Shown piece after piece: positions 61,382-64,000 of a DNA stretch of 64,000 nt. The DNA lies in assembly GCA_905181885.1 (NCBI GenBank), contig CAJIZI010000001.1, positions 62,001-126,000 of the forward strand, read 5' to 3'. Positions within the stretch are counted from its first letter, which is position 1. Each line of letters opens with the position of its first letter. Origin of the DNA: an uncultured Gammaproteobacteria bacterium. Its GTDB lineage: Bacteria; Pseudomonadota; Gammaproteobacteria; Nitrosococcales; Methylophagaceae. Made by a program: the position numbers and the translations under genes. The notes under the pieces are model-generated. The model made no database searches, had not been told where the DNA came from, and saw only the letters and a list, made by a program, of their open reading frames with translations.

Positions 61382-63262
61382 TCATCTGATGCTTCTGGAG
61401 AAGAAGGTGGTCGTCGATGATGAATTATCATCATTCCAACCCTTTGGTTCACCCGGTTCACGACCATCCATGATAGCGTCAATTTGGTCGCTATCTATCG
61501 TTTCATATTTCATCAACAACTTAGCCATTGTATGCAAATGCTCATTATGATCGGTCAACAATTTCTCAGCACGTTGATAATTACGGTTAATTAAAGCCCG
61601 AACATCTTCATCAATTTGTTTTGCCGTGACATCTGAAACTCCTTTCGAACTTGAACCACCTTGTCCTAAGAAGCCTCCATTGTCCTCAACGCCATAGGCT
61701 AATGGACCCATGTGATCAGATAGACCCCACTTAGTGACCATACTTTGAGCAATTTCGGTAGCTCGTTCAATGTCATTTGAGGCGCCAGTTGTTACAGCAT
61801 CAGCCCCATAGATCATTTCTTCAGCAATACGACCACCATATAAAGTCGAAATCTGACTCTCCAACTGTAACTTACTGTTGCTGTATTTGTCTTCAGTTGG
61901 TAGGAACATGGTGACGCCAAGAGCACGTCCCCGCGGGATTATACTCACCTTGTATACAGGATCATGTGCTGGCAGAAGTCGCCCTACAATCGCATGACCA
62001 GCTTCATGATAGGCCGTCAATTCTTTTTCTTTTTCACTCATTACCATCGATGCACGCTCAGCACCCATCATAATTTTATCTTTTGCTTTTTCCATGTCAC
62101 TCATAGTGACAAAGCGCTGGCTAGAGCGAGCTGCAAATAACGCTGCTTCGTTAACTAAATTTGCAAGATCAGCACCAGAAAACCCAGGTGTCCCTCGGGC
62201 AATCAATGACGCTTTAACATCTTCTGACGCAGGTACTTTGCTTAGGTGTACATTTAATATTTGTTCACGACCTCGAATGTCTGGAAGTGGCACAACAACT
62301 TGCCGGTCAAAACGACCAGGACGCAACAATGCAGGATCTAATACATCAGGACGGTTAGTCGCAGCAATCACTATTACACCATCATTACCCTCAAAGCCAT
62401 CCATTTCTACTAGAAGTTGGTTAAGTGTCTGTTCACGCTCGTCATTACCGCCACCTACACCCGCCCCACGACTACGGCCAACTGCATCTATTTCATCAAT
62501 GAAAATAATACAAGGGGCGTGCTTTTTAGCTTGTTCGAACATATCACGAACTCTAGATGCACCTACACCCACAAACATTTCAACGAAATCTGAACCTGAA
62601 ATAGTAAAGAAAGGTACTTTTGCTTCACCAGCAATCGCTTTTGCTAGTAGTGTTTTACCTGTACCTGGAGAACCACAAAGCAAAATACCCCGAGGAATTT
62701 TACCACCTAACTTTTGGAATTTTCCTGGCTCTCTCAAAAAGTCTACCAACTCACTAACTTCTTCTTTGGCCTCTTCAACACCAGCCACATCTTTAAAAGT
62801 TACCTTAACCTGATCCTCATTGAGCATCTTTGCTTTGCTCTTTCCGAATGACATTGGGTTTTTACCACCGCCAGCGCCACCCTGCATATTTCGCATGAAT
62901 ACCACCCACACAACAATAAGCAGTAACATTGGGAACCAAGAAATAAAGATTTGCATCAAAAAGCTTGTTTCTTCGGCAGGTTTAGCTTGAACAGTTACAC
63001 CATTATTTAGCAAATCACCCATCAGACCAGGATCGTAACTTGGACTATATGTTGTAAACTCACTGTTATCAGTTAACGTGCCTTTTATTGTTCTATCTTG
63101 AATATCAACAGAGGAGACAGCACCATTTTTGATGTTAGAAATAAAGGTAGAGTAATCTATCTCATCTTGTTTCACTGGTCTCGGCCCAAAATTATTGAAC
63201 ACTGACATTAAAACAACTGCTATCACTACCCACAGAACTATGTTTTTCATTATATCATTCAA
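61382..63262 (-). CDS. ftsH: ATP-dependent zinc metalloprotease FtsH (probable C-terminal frameshift)
   Basis: FtsH degrades unneeded membrane and regulatory proteins. The 626-residue frame has two N-terminal membrane helices (about 8-25 and 102-124), Walker A GSPGTGKT (197-204), FIDEIDA, the SRH region and the zinc motif HEAGH (419-423). After GWNDDNSSS the frame ends [10 protein letters not shown]. The next frame instead reads [24 protein letters not shown] and stops at 61342, which looks more like an FtsH tail and would give about 639 residues. All catalytic parts are unaffected. It lies between rlmE and folP. Confidence 0.95.
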   Translation of the reverse strand: MNDIMKNIVLWVVIAVVLMSVFNNFGPRPVKQDEIDYSTFISNIKNGAVSSVDIQDRTIKGTLTDNSEFTTYSPSYDPGLMGDLLNNGVTVQAKPAEETSFLMQIFISWFPMLLLIVVWVVFMRNMQGGAGGGKNPMSFGKSKAKMLNEDQVKVTFKDVAGVEEAKEEVSELVDFLREPGKFQKLGGKIPRGILLCGSPGTGKTLLAKAIAGEAKVPFFTISGSDFVEMFVGVGASRVRDMFEQAKKHAPCIIFIDEIDAVGRSRGAGVGGGNDEREQTLNQLLVEMDGFEGNDGVIVIAATNRPDVLDPALLRPGRFDRQVVVPLPDIRGREQILNVHLSKVPASEDVKASLIARGTPGFSGADLANLVNEAALFAARSSQRFVTMSDMEKAKDKIMMGAERASMVMSEKEKELTAYHEAGHAIVGRLLPAHDPVYKVSIIPRGRALGVTMFLPTEDKYSNSKLQLESQISTLYGGRIAEEMIYGADAVTTGASNDIERATEIAQSMVTKWGLSDHMGPLAYGVEDNGGFLGQGGSSSKGVSDVTAKQIDEDVRALINRNYQRAEKLLTDHNEHLHTMAKLLMKYETIDSDQIDAIMDGREPGEPKGWNDDNSSSTTTFFSRSIR

Positions 63263-63299
63263 CTTTTACTACCTCTTTATGAATATTCTCACTGTTAGG

Positions 63300-63917
63300 T
63301 CACTTTAAAATTCGACCCAGCAAATAAACTTCACGACTTCTTGCTCGTGATGCATCGGGCTTCCTTGTAATTACTTTTTGAAAACCATCCCGCATTGCTT
63401 TCAAGTATGTATCAAATCCCTCTCCTTGGAATACTTTTACCAGAAAAACACCTTCCTTGCTTAAGTTTTCTAAAGCAAATTGCAAAGCAAGTTCCACCAA
63501 ATACATACTACTGGGCTGGTCTATCGAACCTACACCAGTAATATTGGGGGCCATATCTGATAATACAAGGTCTATAGGTTGACTGTTTAAAACTAAATTA
63601 AGTTCATCAAGTACCGCATCTTCACGAAAGTCACCTTCAATAAAGTGCACACCTGATAAAGGTGTCATGCGCAATATATCCAGAGCTACAACAGTCCCCG
63701 TATCTCCTAACTTTCTTAATGCATAATCTGACCAGCCCCCCGGTGCAGATCCCAAGTCAACCACTGACATACCTGGCTTAATTAATTTATCTTTTTTATC
63801 TATTTCTTCTAGCTTGAATGTTGCACGTGAACGATACCCAGCTTTTTGAGCTTTTTTAACATAAGGATCATCAAAATGCTCTCTTAACCAGTCGTTACTA
63901 GACTTACTTTTTGCCAT
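63300..63917 (-). CDS. rlmE: 23S rRNA 2'-O-methyltransferase RlmE (FtsJ/RrmJ)
   Basis: RlmE methylates U2552 in the A loop of 23S rRNA. The 205-residue protein has the SAM site [17 protein letters not shown]. The K-D-K-E catalytic set is present in [33 protein letters not shown] and SREVYLLGR. It is directly upstream of ftsH on the same strand, the conserved heat-shock pair. Confidence 0.96.
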   Translation of the reverse strand: MAKSKSSNDWLREHFDDPYVKKAQKAGYRSRATFKLEEIDKKDKLIKPGMSVVDLGSAPGGWSDYALRKLGDTGTVVALDILRMTPLSGVHFIEGDFREDAVLDELNLVLNSQPIDLVLSDMAPNITGVGSIDQPSSMYLVELALQFALENLSKEGVFLVKVFQGEGFDTYLKAMRDGFQKVITRKPDASRARSREVYLLGRILK

Positions 63918-63919
63918 TC

Positions 63920-64000
63920 TTATCTTTCGGCCTTAGTTATCATATTGTCTTGCGTCGCCACCAATGCTAAACCAAGTATGCTTAGCGCCACATACGCAAT
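63920..64000 (-). CDS. C-terminal end of an unidentified ORF, cut by the right edge
   Basis: On the minus strand the frame is open from the window edge to a TAA at 63922-63920 and reads [19 protein letters not shown], then MITKAER. It could be the last 26 residues of a small membrane protein ending 2 bp before rlmE. It is too short to identify. Confidence 0.25.
   Translation of the reverse strand: MAYVALSILGLALVATQDNMITKAER

Noticed and set aside
62094-62813. 239-codon plus-strand frame inside ftsH
   Set aside because: It lies antisense to the AAA domain of ftsH, with no ribosome binding site or family resemblance.

Overview
The window is an AT-rich (roughly 40% G+C by eye) chromosomal segment from a gammaproteobacterium. 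It carries almost only core genes. Several gene orders are typical of that class: mreBCD-mrdA-rodA-rlpA-dacA-ybeD-lipB-lipA, rlmE-ftsH-folP-glmM-tpiA-secG-tRNA-Leu(GAG), recC-recB-recD, and the efp/epmA/epmB set. nuoC and nuoD are separate genes, unlike in enterics, and a DUF2818 gene follows nuoN. A marine Thiotrichales-type bacterium (Cycloclasticus or Methylophaga relatives) is a guess from gene content only. No prophage, insertion sequence, CRISPR array or defence island is visible.

Layout. 1-2.7 kb: an exported formylglycine-generating-enzyme-like protein cut by the left edge, a DraG-like hydrolase with an altered metal motif, a Tat-exported superoxide-reductase-like protein and a SixA phosphatase. 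2.7-11.2 kb: recC-recB-recD, with recB and recC broken by frameshifts. 11.3-14.3 kb: chaperones hslO and htpG. 14.5-18.1 kb: an EEP nuclease/phosphatase-fold protein, yaaA, and two TRAP permease subunits without a binding protein. 18.2-20.9 kb: EF-P and its two lysylation enzymes. 20.9-24.9 kb: citrate synthase, lipoate synthesis, and a D-amino-acid aminotransferase. 24.9-33.4 kb: the cell-elongation and peptidoglycan cluster. 33.5-38.9 kb: gatCA without gatB, a TlpA-like thioredoxin, rpmB-rpmG, mutM, a cold-shock protein and rluD. 38.9-42.7 kb: a polytopic membrane protein, a second cold-shock protein and an EF-G of the FusA2 type. 42.9-57.6 kb: the complete 14-gene NADH dehydrogenase I operon nuoA-N plus a DUF2818 gene. 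57.8-63.9 kb: tRNA-Leu, secG, tpiA, glmM, folP, ftsH and rlmE.

The most striking feature is a set of about eleven frameshifts in seven otherwise well-conserved genes (recB x4, recC x2, htpG, epmA, nuoM, glmM, ftsH). Ten of the eleven are explained by one surplus base, often in a run of two to four identical bases, and the restored frames that I translated are open. I read this mainly as a sequence-accuracy signature, with real decay of recBC as the alternative. I found no convincing undescribed multi-gene system. The observations most worth checking are a terminator-like hairpin placed directly ahead of the hslO ribosome binding site, the Tat-exported SOR variant, the DraG-like protein lacking its usual metal ligand, the absence of gatB next to gatCA, and an apparent non-canonical start of mreC.
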